Shown here: positions 63,184 through 64,000 of the stretch, one piece after another
How the letters are laid out: each line of letters starts with the position of its first letter
Position numbering within the stretch: position 1 is the first letter of the stretch
Assembly: GCF_030269925.1 (NCBI RefSeq)
Contig: NC_085130.1
Location: 2,988,501 to 3,052,500, forward strand
Length of the DNA stretch: 64,000 nt
Source of the DNA: Bombyx mori
Lineage: Eukaryota > Arthropoda > Insecta > Lepidoptera > Bombycidae
Direction: 5' to 3'
Made by a program: the position numbers and the translations under genes
The notes under the pieces: generated by a model
The model's database searches: none
Told to the model about the DNA's origin: nothing
The model's input: only the letters and a program-made list of their open reading frames with translations

Positions 63184-63424
63184 CCAGCTGTACCCGTCCG
63201 CTTCGCTGGGCATTTAATATTTATTTCTCTCCAACACAAAAATTCTCATCATTAACGCCCCCGCAACTGGTGCAGGGAGTCCAACACTAATATAAATATT
63301 AGCCTATCCATTAAGTACATGTATTTTCTACATGGATACCAAGTTTCAAGTCAATCGGATGCATGGTTCAGTAGTTATAACGGAACATCCGTAAAAACCA
63401 CTGTAGAATTATATATATTAGTAT
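63184..63424 (-). repeat. Interspersed repeat (ctacagtgg...gctagtaat family), copy 3
   Basis: Reverse copy, agctgtacccgtccgcttcg to ccactgtagaattatatata. Confidence 0.72.
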
Positions 63425-63584
63425 ACATTATGTATATAGGATCGAAGCCGTATGTTTTAGGGGAAAAGTCAAATGAAATTACTTGTTAGTTCAACGCTGA
63501 GAGAATTTGCTAGTATAGTCTTTTTAGAAGAACCCGAGAAACTTTTCTAAAGATTCTGATTAATTTCTACATACTTCTACATAT

Positions 63585-63702
63585 TTTTTTTTATTGCTGA
63601 GATGGGTCGACGAGCTCACAGCCCACCTGGTGTTAGGTGGTTACTGGAGCCCATAGACATCTACAACGCAAATGCGCCACCCACCTTGAGATATAAGTTC
63701 TA
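63585..63702 (-). repeat. Bm1-type SINE, truncated
   Basis: 3' half only: poly-T, attgctgagatgggtcgacg to gagatataagttctaa. Confidence 0.82.
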
Positions 63703-64000
63703 AATCATTTCTATTGGATTCACAAAAACTAATTTAATTTATAGTATTTATAGGAACTAGTTTTATCCTTGCTTTTGAAAACCTCCTTTTATTAAAGTTA
63801 TTTTTATTTATTTTTTATGTACAAGTGTAAATGTTGTGCTGCTTGTCAGTATTAGTAATAGTATTATCGTGCTTTATTTTATTTTATTTGTTGTTTCGTT
63901 GTGGGCTGCCTACGGGGTGTTGTTACTGTGTGCTTATTATGTTATATATGTATGTATTCGGGTTCAATATTTAATTTGATTTTTGTTTTGTTTTTTTCTT
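63703..64000. other. AT-rich end of window
   Basis: No gene or recognised repeat in the last 300 bases. Confidence 0.4.

Noticed and set aside
1..64000. CRISPR arrays, operons, bacterial ribosome-binding sites
   Set aside because: None seen; spliced genes and retroelements show this to be animal nuclear DNA.

Overview
The window is lepidopteran nuclear DNA, most likely from a silkworm (Bombyx) or close relative. It has interrupted eukaryotic genes in AT-rich DNA, a large load of 5'-truncated non-LTR retroelements, and two repeat families that I recognise from memory as the silkworm Bm1-type SINE and BMC1/L1-like LINE. The family names are from memory; the copies themselves can be read directly and align with each other.

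Layout. Bases 2-1270 are the 3' part of a Jockey/CR1-like LINE reverse transcriptase that runs off the left edge. Bases 1.9-9.4 kb hold repeats, AT-rich DNA and one weak small-gene candidate on the minus strand. Bases 9,886-12,309 (+) are an uninterrupted 807-codon gene for Lines (lin/LINS1). Bases 12.7-25.4 kb carry no host gene that I can see, but several nested transposon families. Bases 25,541-39,816 (-) are a five-exon gene for NC2-alpha/DRAP1 (342 aa), whose second intron (11.8 kb) has the sequence signature of a U12-type AT-AC intron. Head to head with it, 809 bp away, bases 40,626-50,864 (+) are a twelve-exon gene for SNW1/SKIP (Bx42; 555 aa), probably followed by a 3'UTR intron and a terminal non-coding exon ending near 52.6 kb. 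Bases 54.1-54.7 kb are a decayed mariner-type transposase. Bases 55,886-56,035 (-) are the last coding exon of a thioredoxin whose other exons are not seen in the window. The rest, to 64 kb, is repeats and AT-rich DNA, including a LINE 3' end with a twin-priming-like inversion and an unexplained 80-codon reading frame at 57.1-57.4 kb.

How the genes relate. NC2-alpha (with NC2-beta/Dr1) regulates TBP at core promoters. SNW1 is a spliceosome component and transcription co-regulator. These two general gene-expression factors share one short divergent promoter interval. SNW1 belongs to the major-spliceosome machinery, while its neighbour NC2-alpha appears to depend on the minor spliceosome for its longest intron. 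Lines and thioredoxin are unrelated neighbours. Every splice model here was built by reading frame, splice-site consensus and family alignment by eye; no transcript evidence was available.
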